Of a DNA stretch of 64,000 bases, positions 7,710 through 15,873 are shown in pieces. This DNA is from Bacteroidota bacterium (lineage in GTDB: Bacteria > Bacteroidota > Bacteroidia > B-17B0 > Aurantibacillaceae), in the NCBI GenBank assembly GCA_021156365.1, contig JAJNDK010000003.1, forward strand, positions 372,001 to 436,000, given 5' to 3'. A program made the translations under genes and the position numbers. Each line of letters opens with the position of its first letter. Position 1 is the stretch's first letter. The notes under the pieces are model-generated. The model had not been told where the DNA came from, made no database searches, and was given only the letters and a program-made list of their open reading frames with translations.

Positions 7710-10700
7710 TCCCAACGATGAGTTTTTTAGTGATCGTTTTATCATCTTTTGTAAAAGAAATAAAATACATGCCCTGCGCGAGGCCTAAGGAAGCCAGATC
7801 GATCTTCAGCGTATTAAGGCCTTTTGAGATCTCCACTGTTTTTACTGCAAGGAGGGTTTTGCCATTTGCATCCTTTAGTATATAGGAAAGCGAAGAATTT
7901 TTTTCCGAAAGTATACTTAGTTGTGCCGATTCTTTTGCAGGGTTGGGATAAAGTGTAATATCCGTTTCGTTTGCCGGATCTTTTAATCCGACAGGCGACA
8001 GGATCAGTACACCATCGCTTACTGTACTATCGCTCATCAGCCCTGCACCGTTCATTGCCTTTACAGCAAAATAATAATGCTGCCCGATGATCATACTTAC
8101 CGGTTGAACAGCATACAGGGATGTATTGTTATTGGTCCATGGGGTTACATCCTGTGCACCAGGCGTTGTTCCAATAGCATAGAAATAATTCATAACACCG
8201 GAATTAGTGTCTGTGGCCATAGTGTATGTACCATCAAGTGCCGAACTGAAGGTGGTAGTATCCAGGTCGATCATGTTCCCGTCAATAACAGATGCGGGTG
8301 GGATCGGTTTGGTCCAGTCTACATTTACATACTGTGCTGAAGGAATAGAAAGATTGTTGGCGCTGTCTTTTACAATGGATGCAACCCATCCTGAAGCGGT
8401 GATTGGAGTGGTGTTCTCATAACGGATATCATTCCCGGGCCCCGGACCTACAGTTACTGTTACTGAAGGCAGGCGGCTGCGGTATACATTCAGGTTGTCG
8501 ACGGTATAGATGCAATTCCCGCTCCGGAACGAAATGTATTTTCCAATCGTATGCGGACTTGGATCCTGCCAGTTAGCAGAGAGTACATTGTCTACCCAGA
8601 TCTGTACCTGTCCGCTGATGCGATCAAAACTGATGGTAAAATCATAAAAGGTGTTGAGTGCAAATGTATATGGAGTAGAGCTCACAAGCGAGAACACATC
8701 ATTATTTACTTTGTAGATCTCGATCACCGATTGATCTACCCGGAACCATGCGAAATACGAATTGTACCGATTGACAGTAGAAGCACTGTCGCAAAAGAAA
8801 TGGAAACCAGCCCGGCGATTATTTCCTGTTCCGTTTATTTTTCCCCGCCAGGAGTATAGATAGCGGTTACTCAGGTTCTGATCGCAGGCTGCCCAGATAT
8901 TAGAATTCCCATTGCCTGCATCACTTTGTTCAAGCGACATGGAATTGATAGCCCATGTTCCCGAAAAGCTGTTCCAGTCGGGATGAATGACCTGATCGAA
9001 ATAATCGCTGAAGAAACCGCGCGACTTGTTCGCTCTCCATTCGCTTCCGTTGAATTCCAGCACCTGGTAAAAACTTTTTTCCACACCTGTTCCGCTCATA
9101 TCATCTTCATCTGTAAAATTCGAAGTGAAGTCCTGCGTGATCCATCCGGTAGGTGCCATTACCTGTGTGGTAGGAGCGATATTGTCATTAATGCAATGAT
9201 AGATAGCCGTAAAGCCCGGATTCACAGTTCCGTTGTCTGATTTGAAGCGCAGTGTAATGCCACCATTGGTAGAAGTGACCGTACCGGGGCTGTTTGTTCC
9301 GGTGTAAGCACCGATGAGCGGGGAAGCTGTTGTCAGGCCATTGTATAGCCAGAGTGTATCGTAATTAAGCTCCACATCGAACTGAGAAAAAGCAAGGGAC
9401 ACATTGGAAGCCCCTGCCGGTTGTATTGTGTACATATACTGTTCCGAATCGTAGTAGTTTCTTCCCGGACCGCCCATGTCGTAGATCGTATCGCTGCAGG
9501 GTACCACTGCGCAGGTAGAGAATTTAGCTTCGATCGCATCCCAGTAATCGGAATAGCCGTCGTCATACCCCAATGCCCAGATACCAATACCACCGATACC
9601 TCTTTGGTTCACGAGATCAAATTTCTTCCGCATGCTGTAGGCATCATCTATCCAGCACTGCCGCCAGTTGCCTGCACTCTGGTAACTGTAGTAAGGGCTG
9701 AAGGAGTTACTTTCCCAATGCCTGTTGGCTGCGGAATAGGTTGTCGGATTATCCTGCACATATGAATAAGTACGGGAAGACGTAAAACCGCCTGTAGTAG
9801 CAGATGGTGCAATACTGCTGCCGGTTTCCCATTCACGTCCATACCAGGGCAGACCTAATAATACTTTGGATGGTGTAGCTCCCTGTTTCAGATAATAGGT
9901 GATGGATTTGGCAAGTGTGTAATTATAACCCGTCTGAAAATTATACAAAGGCGCTTCCGGTCCTGCGGTGCTGCTTCCGCTGTAATAATAATCGTAGCCC
10001 ATGATCGTGTACAGATCGATATAGCTATCGAGAGCAGCGATATCGAAAACGGCGCTCCAGTCAACGGCATAGAGGCATACACTTAATTCGTAATTGGGAT
10101 TGGCCGCATGCAATTGATTGCTGAGGTTTTGCATAAAAGCAGTGAAAGCAGTTTTGTGCGAAGCGCCCATTCCTTCGAAATCGATGTTCACGCCTTTTCC
10201 GCCCCTGCTGTTGAGCAGGTTGATAATATTGGTGATCAGGGTTTGCTGAGCCGTTCCGTTTCCCAGGAAAGAGGTATGGCTACTGAAGAGTGTTACACAA
10301 AAATGCACATTGGTTCCATTGTTGATTGCAGCTGTTACGGCCGCACTACTGTTCCATGCAAAAGATCCGTTGGTGTTGCTCCCGGTGGCAGGATCTATAT
10401 CGTAGCTGAAATAACACAGATCGCTCAGCAGATTCCAGCGGTAGTTTTGGTACACACTTCCTACCCAATACGGATGCCAGCCGAACACGCGTTTGTTGAG
10501 TGTGCAGGTCTGGATCTGTGGCGTAACATTATTACGGAATGCATTAGTGTTTGTTCCCGATTCTTCCATCCGCAGGGCATCCCAATCGGAATCGCTGGTA
10601 TAGGTATAGTTCGAATAGTGGTCCGCTTGTTCCTGCAGGGTGGAACGGAGTACTTCCTGAGCGGTGATCACGGAGCCGGATAAAAGAATGAATAGCAGTA

Positions 10701-10713
10701 ATAGTTTTTTCAT
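7702..10713 (-). CDS. T9SS-exported GH18 family hydrolase with CUB domain
   Basis: 1003 residues. There is a signal peptide (MKKLLLLFILLSGSVITAQ), a GH18 TIM barrel at about 75-398, a CUB domain at about 406-507, a lectin-like/Ig-like region (about 530-900), and a T9SS type A sorting domain at about 915-1003 (ITLYPNPAKE, GLAQGMYFISF). The GH18 active-site strand reads KGVNIDFEG. The last Asp (D178) and the catalytic Glu (E180) are kept, while the first Asp of DxxDxDxE is Lys and the middle one is Asn. That version resembles peptidoglycan-acting YaaH/SleL-type GH18 enzymes more than chitinases. MGYDY (238-242) and GIGIWALGYD (about 376-385) are intact. It is probably surface-bound or released, acting on chitin-like or murein-like glycans. 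Confidence 0.9.
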   Translation of the reverse strand: MKKLLLLFILLSGSVITAQEVLRSTLQEQADHYSNYTYTSDSDWDALRMEESGTNTNAFRNNVTPQIQTCTLNKRVFGWHPYWVGSVYQNYRWNLLSDLCYFSYDIDPATGSNTNGSFAWNSSAAVTAAINNGTNVHFCVTLFSSHTSFLGNGTAQQTLITNIINLLNSRGGKGVNIDFEGMGASHKTAFTAFMQNLSNQLHAANPNYELSVCLYAVDWSAVFDIAALDSYIDLYTIMGYDYYYSGSSTAGPEAPLYNFQTGYNYTLAKSITYYLKQGATPSKVLLGLPWYGREWETGSSIAPSATTGGFTSSRTYSYVQDNPTTYSAANRHWESNSFSPYYSYQSAGNWRQCWIDDAYSMRKKFDLVNQRGIGGIGIWALGYDDGYSDYWDAIEAKFSTCAVVPCSDTIYDMGGPGRNYYDSEQYMYTIQPAGASNVSLAFSQFDVELNYDTLWLYNGLTTASPLIGAYTGTNSPGTVTSTNGGITLRFKSDNGTVNPGFTAIYHCINDNIAPTTQVMAPTGWITQDFTSNFTDEDDMSGTGVEKSFYQVLEFNGSEWRANKSRGFFSDYFDQVIHPDWNSFSGTWAINSMSLEQSDAGNGNSNIWAACDQNLSNRYLYSWRGKINGTGNNRRAGFHFFCDSASTVNRYNSYFAWFRVDQSVIEIYKVNNDVFSLVSSTPYTFALNTFYDFTISFDRISGQVQIWVDNVLSANWQDPSPHTIGKYISFRSGNCIYTVDNLNVYRSRLPSVTVTVGPGPGNDIRYENTTPITASGWVASIVKDSANNLSIPSAQYVNVDWTKPIPPASVIDGNMIDLDTTTFSSALDGTYTMATDTNSGVMNYFYAIGTTPGAQDVTPWTNNNTSLYAVQPVSMIIGQHYYFAVKAMNGAGLMSDSTVSDGVLILSPVGLKDPANETDITLYPNPAKESAQLSILSEKNSSLSYILKDANGKTLLAVKTVEISKGLNTLKIDLASLGLAQGMYFISFTKDDKTITKKLIVGNE

Positions 10714-10897
10714 ACAGAATTATGCGAAGGCTAAAGATAGAAAAAGCAGGCTAAATATCCCGGAAATAGAGGCGTTTATGGGCTAAAACTATTTAGTGTC
10801 AGTGTAGAAGTATAAGCTCCGGAGGAGTGGAATGTTTATAATAAATAGATGTTGTTTGGGATCAGAGCGCCAGAGGTGCGGCATGTTAACGGCTCAC

Positions 10898-11161
10898 TTA
10901 ACTGTTGAGATCTTTTTTTCCGTCCTGCACCTGCTCGTTGATCTCGCGCGTGTGTGTATTCATTTCGCGTTTGATATCATCGGCATGGTTTTGAAGATCG
11001 CGCTGTATGCCGTTGGTGGCATCTTTGAATTCGCGGATGCTTTTTCCAAGCGTACGGGCAATATTGGGAACGCCTTTACCACCGAACAAAAGTAAAATAA
11101 CAACTACTACGAGGAAAACCTCCCCGCCACCTAAGTTCAGAAATAACAACTGCGTATTCAT
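10898..11161 (-). CDS. tatA: Twin-arginine translocase subunit TatA/TatE
   Basis: An 87-residue protein with the standard TatA plan: a short N-terminus NLGGGE, one membrane helix (VFLVVVVILLLFG), the FG hinge, then an amphipathic helix (VPNIARTLGKSIREFKDA) and a charged tail rich in Asp, Lys and Gln. TatA forms the size-variable pore for folded proteins exported by TatBC. No tatC is in the window. It starts 1 base after the stop of a small TatA-like ORF, so both are on one message from the -7 box at 11293-11300. Confidence 0.93.
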   Translation of the reverse strand: MNTQLLFLNLGGGEVFLVVVVILLLFGGKGVPNIARTLGKSIREFKDATNGIQRDLQNHADDIKREMNTHTREINEQVQDGKKDLNS

Positions 11162-11162
11162 A

Positions 11163-11270
11163 CTAAAAATTCCGGCTCTTAAAAAATTTGCGAAGCGTGA
11201 GGATGCCGATGATAAAAATGATGGCTACAATGGAAACCACAACGATCTCCGAAGCACCAAATTCATACAT
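11163..11270 (-). CDS. 35-residue single-TM mini-protein, TatA-like N-terminus
   Basis: A small ORF directly upstream of tatA. From ATG 11270 it encodes MYEFGASEIVVVSIVAI and so on, one membrane helix followed by a short basic tail ending KSRNF. An in-frame ATG at 11288 would add six residues. The start at 11270 is preferred because the -7 box ends at 11293, which puts the transcript start close to 11286. The Gly-Ala-Ser-Glu just before the helix resembles the GGGE of TatA. The hinge and amphipathic helix are missing, so it looks like the membrane part of TatA alone. One base separates it from tatA. The function is unknown; a Tat accessory role is inference. Confidence 0.65.
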   Translation of the reverse strand: MYEFGASEIVVVSIVAIIFIIGILTLRKFFKSRNF

Positions 11271-11292
11271 ACTGTCTTCACTTTGCATCCGG

Positions 11293-11300
11293 CAAATGTA
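11293..11300 (-). promoter_or_regulatory. -7 promoter box TACATTTG for the mini-protein/tatA unit
   Basis: An exact TAnnTTTG match on the minus strand 4 bases before the ATG at 11288 and 22 bases before the ATG at 11270. It points to a very short leader. Confidence 0.6.
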
Positions 11301-11404
11301 CAAAAATTAGCCGGGATTATCTGTTTTTGGGCCCTGACAGACTCATTTTGTCATTATTTATGGAAATCCTGTATCCGGTACATCTAAATGTAAAAATCAG
11401 GTAT

Positions 11405-11899
11405 ATGAATATTTCCATCAATAAATCGTGTAAAGAGAACTGGGATGCGATGACACCGAACGAACAGGGTGCATTTTGCTCCGTTTGTACAAAAAATGTA
11501 GTGGATTTCAGTAAAAAAACGATCGGAGAGATCAAAGATTTTTTCTCCCTGCCAAAGGAAGGAAGAGTTTGCGGACGTTTCAGCAATGAACAACTGACCG
11601 AGCTAAGCTTCGATTCTTTTTTTGAGAAATTCTCGGGCTGGAAACTGAACCGAAAAGTAGCCATCGTTATTGTAACGGCTTTCTTTTCCTGGTTCATCGG
11701 GGCGGGTACTGCTTACGCTCAAAAAAACACACACAAAGTCGGCAAGATCAAGGTGACACCTCCTGTAACGCAAACGAATCCTCCCGTGAAAACCCCAAAA
11801 GATACCACCAAATGTGTAAGACCACCGGAAAGCCATACCAAAGGCGAGATATATGTGGCTCCCCAGACTCAGCCCAAACGGAAAGAAGGAGAGCGCTAA
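11405..11899 (+). CDS. Cysteine-motif membrane protein, tandem copy 1
   Basis: 164 residues from ATG 11405, chosen because MNISINKSC aligns with the start of the second copy; the frame is open further upstream. The N-terminal about 65 residues hold a conserved pattern: Cys-x4-W, MTPNEQGAFCSVCTKNVVDF, then VCGRF. That gives four cysteines with a CxxC pair. One membrane helix (about 85-105) ends in AYAQ. The tail is Pro/Lys/Thr-rich with KDTTKCVRPPE. This N-terminal module recurs in many Bacteroidota membrane proteins, often ahead of carboxypeptidase-like or TonB domains. I know of no established function; metal or redox binding is inferred from the cysteines. The cysteine domain should be cytoplasmic and the tail periplasmic. 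Confidence 0.8.
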   Translation: MNISINKSCKENWDAMTPNEQGAFCSVCTKNVVDFSKKTIGEIKDFFSLPKEGRVCGRFSNEQLTELSFDSFFEKFSGWKLNRKVAIVIVTAFFSWFIGAGTAYAQKNTHKVGKIKVTPPVTQTNPPVKTPKDTTKCVRPPESHTKGEIYVAPQTQPKRKEGER

Positions 11900-11946
11900 G
11901 ATGTTAAATCCCGGATCGAACGAATAATAATCCTAAATTTATTCCT

Positions 11947-12528
11947 ATGAAAATCGCTATCAACAAACCCTGCCACGAAGACTGGGAAAAAATGACACCC
12001 AACGAACAAGGTGTATTTTGCACTGTTTGCACCAAAAACGTGATCGACTTCACCAGCAAAACACTCGATGAGATCAAATCTTTCTTTTCGAAACCAATGG
12101 ATGGTCGGGTGTGTGCCCGGTTCAAAGAAGAGCAGCTGGATACCCTGAATGTGGATTCCTTTGTGGAGCGTTTTATCGGGATGCGACTTACCCGCAAGAT
12201 AGCCATGATCGTTGCCCTCGCTTTTGTAAGCTGGCTATCGGGTGTCAATACAGTGAACGCGCAGGATGAGAATACGAAGAAAGGGCGGGTAAGTGTAAAA
12301 ACAGAGAATCCCGGAACCGTGTCCACCTCTACGGTAACTCCAACGAAAGTAGGGATGGTAGCGCCCATGAAAGATACGACCAAATGTGTAAAGGATCCGA
12401 AAACCAACACAGACGGCAAAGGTAAAACAGGCAAAAAGAAGGAAAAGAACAAAAACACAACAACCGCGAACGCCACTACTCAAAAGCCTAAAGAAGAAAA
12501 GATCATTATGGGTGATGTAGCGCCATAA
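11947..12528 (+). CDS. Cysteine-motif membrane protein, tandem copy 2
   Basis: 193 residues, a paralogue of the preceding gene with the same plan: Cys-x4-W, MTPNEQGVFCTVCTKNVIDF, VCARF, a membrane helix (about 78-98) ending VNAQ, and a low-complexity tail containing KDTTKCVKDP. The four N-terminal cysteines and the tail cysteine are all kept, so both copies appear to be under selection. The tails diverge; copy 2 is richer in Lys and Thr. A TAAATTTA sequence (11934-11941), one base off the -7 consensus, lies 5 bases before the ATG and may give this copy its own transcript. Confidence 0.8.
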   Translation: MKIAINKPCHEDWEKMTPNEQGVFCTVCTKNVIDFTSKTLDEIKSFFSKPMDGRVCARFKEEQLDTLNVDSFVERFIGMRLTRKIAMIVALAFVSWLSGVNTVNAQDENTKKGRVSVKTENPGTVSTSTVTPTKVGMVAPMKDTTKCVKDPKTNTDGKGKTGKKKEKNKNTTTANATTQKPKEEKIIMGDVAP

Positions 12529-12534
12529 AAATAG

Positions 12535-12542
12535 TATTTTTG
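12535..12542 (+). promoter_or_regulatory. -7 promoter box TATTTTTG for rsmE
   Basis: An exact TAnnTTTG match 4 bases before the GTG start of rsmE. Transcription would start at or within a few bases of the GTG, so the message is probably leaderless. Confidence 0.55.
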
Positions 12543-12546
12543 TCCG

Positions 12547-13254
12547 GTGCAATTATTTATCGGGCATATCCTCTCAGAAACAGAAGCCGCTTTGTCGGAA
12601 GATGAATCCTGGCATTGTATAAAAGTACTGCGTCACAAGGCGGGTGATCCTATCACCATGATGGACGGAAAAGGCAGTTACTATTCCTGCACACTGCTGG
12701 ATCCGAATCCGAAAAAGTGTATCCTCGCGATCAACACGGTCGATTTCAGGGAGAATACCATTCTCTATGATCTGCACATTGCAATTGCTCCTACCAAGAA
12801 CATCGACCGGATCGAATGGTTTGTGGAAAAAGCAGTGGAGATCGGTATCCGCGAGATCAGCTTTATCAATTGTAAAAATTCGGAACGGAAGATCATCAAG
12901 CTCGATCGTATTCAGAAGATCGTTGAAAGTGCCTGTAAACAATCATTGCAGCGCTACATCCCACAGCTGAATGAGCTGGCCGATTACACTCCTTTCATAA
13001 AAAATATTCCGGTGGGAACACATGCGTACATTGCGCATTGCCAGACTAAGGATCTCCCGCACTATACAACTTTGGTAAAGCCGGCCGGTAAGCTCTTGTT
13101 CCTGATTGGTCCTGAAGGTGATTTTACTATGAATGAGGTAACGCTCGCCATGGAACATGGCTGCAAAGAGTTGAGCCTGGGCGCTAACCGCCTTCGTACG
13201 GAAACAGCTGCCCTGTTTGTTTGCAATGCAATGTCTGTTTTAGCTTCTCTTTGA
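12547..13254 (+). CDS. rsmE: 16S rRNA (uracil-1498-N3)-methyltransferase RsmE
   Basis: 235 residues from a GTG start, the usual RsmE length. A PUA-like N-terminal domain (about 1-70, SWHCIKVLRHKAGD) is followed by the SPOUT/trefoil-knot domain with EWFVEKAVEIGI, LIGPEGDFTMNE and LGANRLRTETAAL, which form the SAM pocket at the knot. The enzyme methylates N3 of U1498 in the 30S decoding region. It is a single-gene unit with its own -7 box. Confidence 0.95.
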   Translation: MQLFIGHILSETEAALSEDESWHCIKVLRHKAGDPITMMDGKGSYYSCTLLDPNPKKCILAINTVDFRENTILYDLHIAIAPTKNIDRIEWFVEKAVEIGIREISFINCKNSERKIIKLDRIQKIVESACKQSLQRYIPQLNELADYTPFIKNIPVGTHAYIAHCQTKDLPHYTTLVKPAGKLLFLIGPEGDFTMNEVTLAMEHGCKELSLGANRLRTETAALFVCNAMSVLASL

Positions 13255-13340
13255 TTTTCTCATCCCCCCTTTTGTTCACAAACGGTGAAACAAAAAGCAT
13301 CTAAACCGGGAAACCCCGGATCAGGAGACTCTTATTTTTT

Positions 13341-13348
13341 TATTTTTG
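13341..13348 (+). promoter_or_regulatory. -7 promoter box TATTTTTG for the SET-domain gene
   Basis: An exact TAnnTTTG match exactly 8 bases before the ATG at 13357. It supports that ATG over an in-frame upstream start at 13285. Confidence 0.55.
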
Positions 13349-13356
13349 CACCCGTT

Positions 13357-13794
13357 ATGGCATTAAAAGTAAAAAAATCAACTTTACCGGATGCCGGTAA
13401 AGGGCTCTTCACAACTACTCCGATCAAAAAGGGAGAAAGGATAGTGGAATATTTAGGTGAGATCATTGACTGGAAGGAATATGAACGCCGTGTGGCAAAG
13501 GATGAGGACGGTTACCTCTTCTTTGTAAATAAAAAACATTGTATCGATGCTTTTAATACACCACAACATGTGGCTCGGTATGCAAATGATGCACAGGGAC
13601 TCTCTAAGGTAAAAGGGTTAAAGAACAATTCGGTTTACGAAACAGAAGGCAACCGTTGTTTTATCATTGCAAAAAAAGACATTGCAAAAAACGAAGAGAT
13701 CTTCGTGAGTTACACGAAGGAATACTGGGATTGCATCCGTTATAATATCAAGCTGAAAAAAGGCAAGACTTCGAAGCCGAAGACTAAAAAGTAA
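13357..13794 (+). CDS. SET-domain protein (putative protein-lysine methyltransferase)
   Basis: 145 residues, essentially one SET domain. Near the start are GKGLFTTTPIKKGERIVEYLGE (residues 14-35), then RYANDAQG (74-81) in place of the usual RFxNHSCxPN, and EIFVSYTKEYW (113-124) with the conserved catalytic-site Tyr. A Lys-rich tail follows. SET proteins transfer methyl groups from SAM to lysines; bacterial members are few and their targets mostly unknown. The altered NHSC motif (Asn-Asp-Ala) makes the activity less certain. The stop codon lies inside a hairpin shared with the convergent mscS-like gene. The start is set by the -7 box at 13341. Confidence 0.85.
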   Translation: MALKVKKSTLPDAGKGLFTTTPIKKGERIVEYLGEIIDWKEYERRVAKDEDGYLFFVNKKHCIDAFNTPQHVARYANDAQGLSKVKGLKNNSVYETEGNRCFIIAKKDIAKNEEIFVSYTKEYWDCIRYNIKLKKGKTSKPKTKK

Positions 13795-13816
13795 AACAGC
13801 TTTACAACTGTTTTAC
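13791..13816. terminator. Convergent hairpin containing both stop codons
   Basis: GTAAAACAG (13791-13799) pairs with CTGTTTTAC (13808-13816) around an 8-base loop. The TAA of the SET gene is in the left arm, and the TAA of the opposing MscS gene starts in the loop. A-rich sequence precedes it and T-rich sequence closes it, so it can act as a bidirectional terminator. Confidence 0.65.
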
Positions 13817-14665
13817 AAATTGTGTAGTTCTCGGTCCTTCGATCTGTTTTTCGTCGAAGGTCTTCTTAATGCTTTCCATTAAATCACCTTTCATATCGGA
13901 AGAATCAGCCGGAAGTGAAAATACCTTTATGGAGATAAAATAACCACCCGGACAATAATTCAGAAAACCGATAGACGGCGCAGGTAAAGGCAGTACACGT
14001 TTTTCAGCGGCTACAACACCCCTGAGAATAGTTTTCACTTCTTCTATCGGATGCATATCGGAAACACTGATCTCGATATCCGTACGGATACTTCCGTATT
14101 TTGTATGATTGATGATAAAACCGTTAGACACTGCTCCGTTCGGTAAGATGATCGTTTTGTGATCGCCGGTTATGAGGATCGTATTAAAGATCTGGATCTC
14201 TTTTACTTCTCCTTTTTGTCCCTGTGCCTCAATGGTATCGCCGACACGATAGGGTTTGAATACAAGGATCAGTACCCCGCCTGCAAAATTACCAAGACTT
14301 CCCTGCAGGGCCAGACCAACTGCCAGACCGGCAGCACCCAGAATGGCAACAAAGGAAGTTGTTTGCACACCGATCATTCCCGCCACCATGATGAACAAAA
14401 TAACTTTCAATCCGATGCCTATCAGGCTTTTCAGGAATGTGCGCAGGGAGACCTCGATATTCCTTCGCTCCATGGCTTTCACTGCGAGGTAGGCAATTTT
14501 TTTGATCAGCCACAAGCCAACGAACAGTGTGATCAGTGCAAAAAACAACTGGGGAATAAAAACCTTTGCCCATTCGACTATTTTGGTGGAGTATTCTTCA
14601 AGAAGACCAACCTTATGGATTACATGGTCTGTGATGTTGCTTGGTGGTGTGGTAGGAGTAGGCAT
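13802..14665 (-). CDS. Small-conductance mechanosensitive channel, MscS family
   Basis: 287 residues, the length of a minimal MscS. Three membrane helices fall at about 33-52, 72-95 and 98-128. The pore-lining TM3 has the Gly/Ala-rich pattern FVAILGAAGLAVGLALQGSL, followed by the signature FAGGVLILVFKPYRVGDTIE. The C-terminal cytoplasmic cage has QIFNTILITGDHKTIILPNG. The channel opens under membrane tension to release solutes after hypo-osmotic shock. It lies 14 bases downstream of dprA and is probably co-transcribed with it. Confidence 0.93.
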   Translation of the reverse strand: MPTPTTPPSNITDHVIHKVGLLEEYSTKIVEWAKVFIPQLFFALITLFVGLWLIKKIAYLAVKAMERRNIEVSLRTFLKSLIGIGLKVILFIMVAGMIGVQTTSFVAILGAAGLAVGLALQGSLGNFAGGVLILVFKPYRVGDTIEAQGQKGEVKEIQIFNTILITGDHKTIILPNGAVSNGFIINHTKYGSIRTDIEISVSDMHPIEEVKTILRGVVAAEKRVLPLPAPSIGFLNYCPGGYFISIKVFSLPADSSDMKGDLMESIKKTFDEKQIEGPRTTQFVKQL

Positions 14666-14679
14666 AATTCTTTATTTTT

Positions 14680-15801
14680 TTATTGGTTCAGTTGATACAT
14701 TTTTCCAGGAAGTGATTTGACGATATTTGTGAACTCCAGCTGCAGCAGGTTGGCGGCTACATCGCTCACAGTGAAACCGGAGAGATGGCAGATCTCGTCG
14801 ATATGAACGCTCTGCCGGTCTTTAAAAGTGTCCATTATTTTTTTCTCTTTTGCATTCAGGTTCAATGGCAAAGGAATCTGTTTGTTAGCGGAAATTTTTT
14901 TCTCCTTGTTCTCCCAGCCCATCACATACAGGAGATCAGCTGCACTTTCGATCAGCGCCGCTTTGTTCCGTTTGATGAAGGCATTGCAGCCGCTGGAAAA
15001 TTCATCGTTGGCACGCCCCGGGAATGCAAATACATCACGCCCGTATGAATTGGCAATTTCTGCCGTGATAAGCGAGCCCCCGCGGATCCTCGTTTCTATC
15101 ACCACCAGGGCATCGCATATACCTGCTACGATCCGGTTCCTGCTCGGAAAATTCTCACGGTCAGGATTTGTTTCACTCATGTAATCACAGAGAATGCCTC
15201 CCTGTTGGAGCATCTGCTGCGCAATTTTTTTGTGTACCGAAGGGTAGATCCGGTCGAGCCCGTGCGCTACCACACCCACTGTATCCAACTGTGTATCCAG
15301 CGCGGTTTTATGGGCAAGCACATCGATGCCGTATGCCAGTCCGCTTACGACCAGGATACCGGTGCCCGAAAGCTCTTCGATAAATTGTTTTGTCAGCTCT
15401 TTGCCATAATCGGTAGGTGTGCGGGTTCCCACCACGGAAACAACCCTGGCGGCATTGAGGTCTGCAGTTCCTTTGTAATAGAGCAACACAGGACTGTCGT
15501 GACAATATTTCAGACGGGTAGGATAGGAGACATCGGTGTAAAAAACAACCTGCACCTTATTCTCTTCTATAAAACGGAGCTCCTTTTCGGCGCGTTTCAG
15601 ATACTCTTTGTTGCTGAGCTCAGTGAGCAGCTTATCGGCCGTTTTTTCGGCAATGCCCGGGATCTTCAGCAATCCGTTTCTTTTCTCCCTGAAAACAGCC
15701 TCGGCAGTTCCGCTGAATGCAAGAAGATTTTTAGCAGTAACACTGCCCACATCCGGCAATAAGGTAAGCGCGATTTTATATAAAAGATCCTGCTGGTTCA
15801 C
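14680..15801 (-). CDS. dprA: DNA-processing protein DprA
   Basis: 373 residues from a GTG start. An N-terminal helix-hairpin-helix/SAM-like region (IPGIAEKTADKLL) precedes the Rossmann DNA-processing domain (VVGTRTPTDYGKE, VSGLAYGIDVLAHKTA, FPSRNRIVAGI, GGSLITAEIA) and a C-terminal winged-helix region. DprA protects incoming single-stranded DNA and loads RecA during natural transformation. A -7 box (15821-15828) lies 20 bases upstream. It follows sprA on the same strand but has its own promoter. Confidence 0.95.
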   Translation of the reverse strand: MNQQDLLYKIALTLLPDVGSVTAKNLLAFSGTAEAVFREKRNGLLKIPGIAEKTADKLLTELSNKEYLKRAEKELRFIEENKVQVVFYTDVSYPTRLKYCHDSPVLLYYKGTADLNAARVVSVVGTRTPTDYGKELTKQFIEELSGTGILVVSGLAYGIDVLAHKTALDTQLDTVGVVAHGLDRIYPSVHKKIAQQMLQQGGILCDYMSETNPDRENFPSRNRIVAGICDALVVIETRIRGGSLITAEIANSYGRDVFAFPGRANDEFSSGCNAFIKRNKAALIESAADLLYVMGWENKEKKISANKQIPLPLNLNAKEKKIMDTFKDRQSVHIDEICHLSGFTVSDVAANLLQLEFTNIVKSLPGKMYQLNQ

Positions 15802-15820
15802 AAAAAGTGCTCTTGGAAAA

Positions 15821-15828
15821 CAAATGTA
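15821..15828 (-). promoter_or_regulatory. -7 promoter box TACATTTG for dprA
   Basis: An exact TAnnTTTG match on the minus strand, 19 bases before the GTG start of dprA. Confidence 0.55.
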
Positions 15829-15873
15829 AAATTTTTTTTCGGGAGCTTTTCCTGTTTTTTGTGAACAATCTCC

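Noticed and set aside
11327-11404. Longer N-terminus for the first cysteine-motif protein
   Set aside because: The extra residues have no counterpart in the second copy, whose start aligns with ATG 11405.
13285-13356. Longer N-terminus for the SET protein
   Set aside because: It spans the TATTTTTG promoter box and adds a non-conserved Gly/Ser/Phe-rich stretch; the SET fold starts at MALKVKKS.
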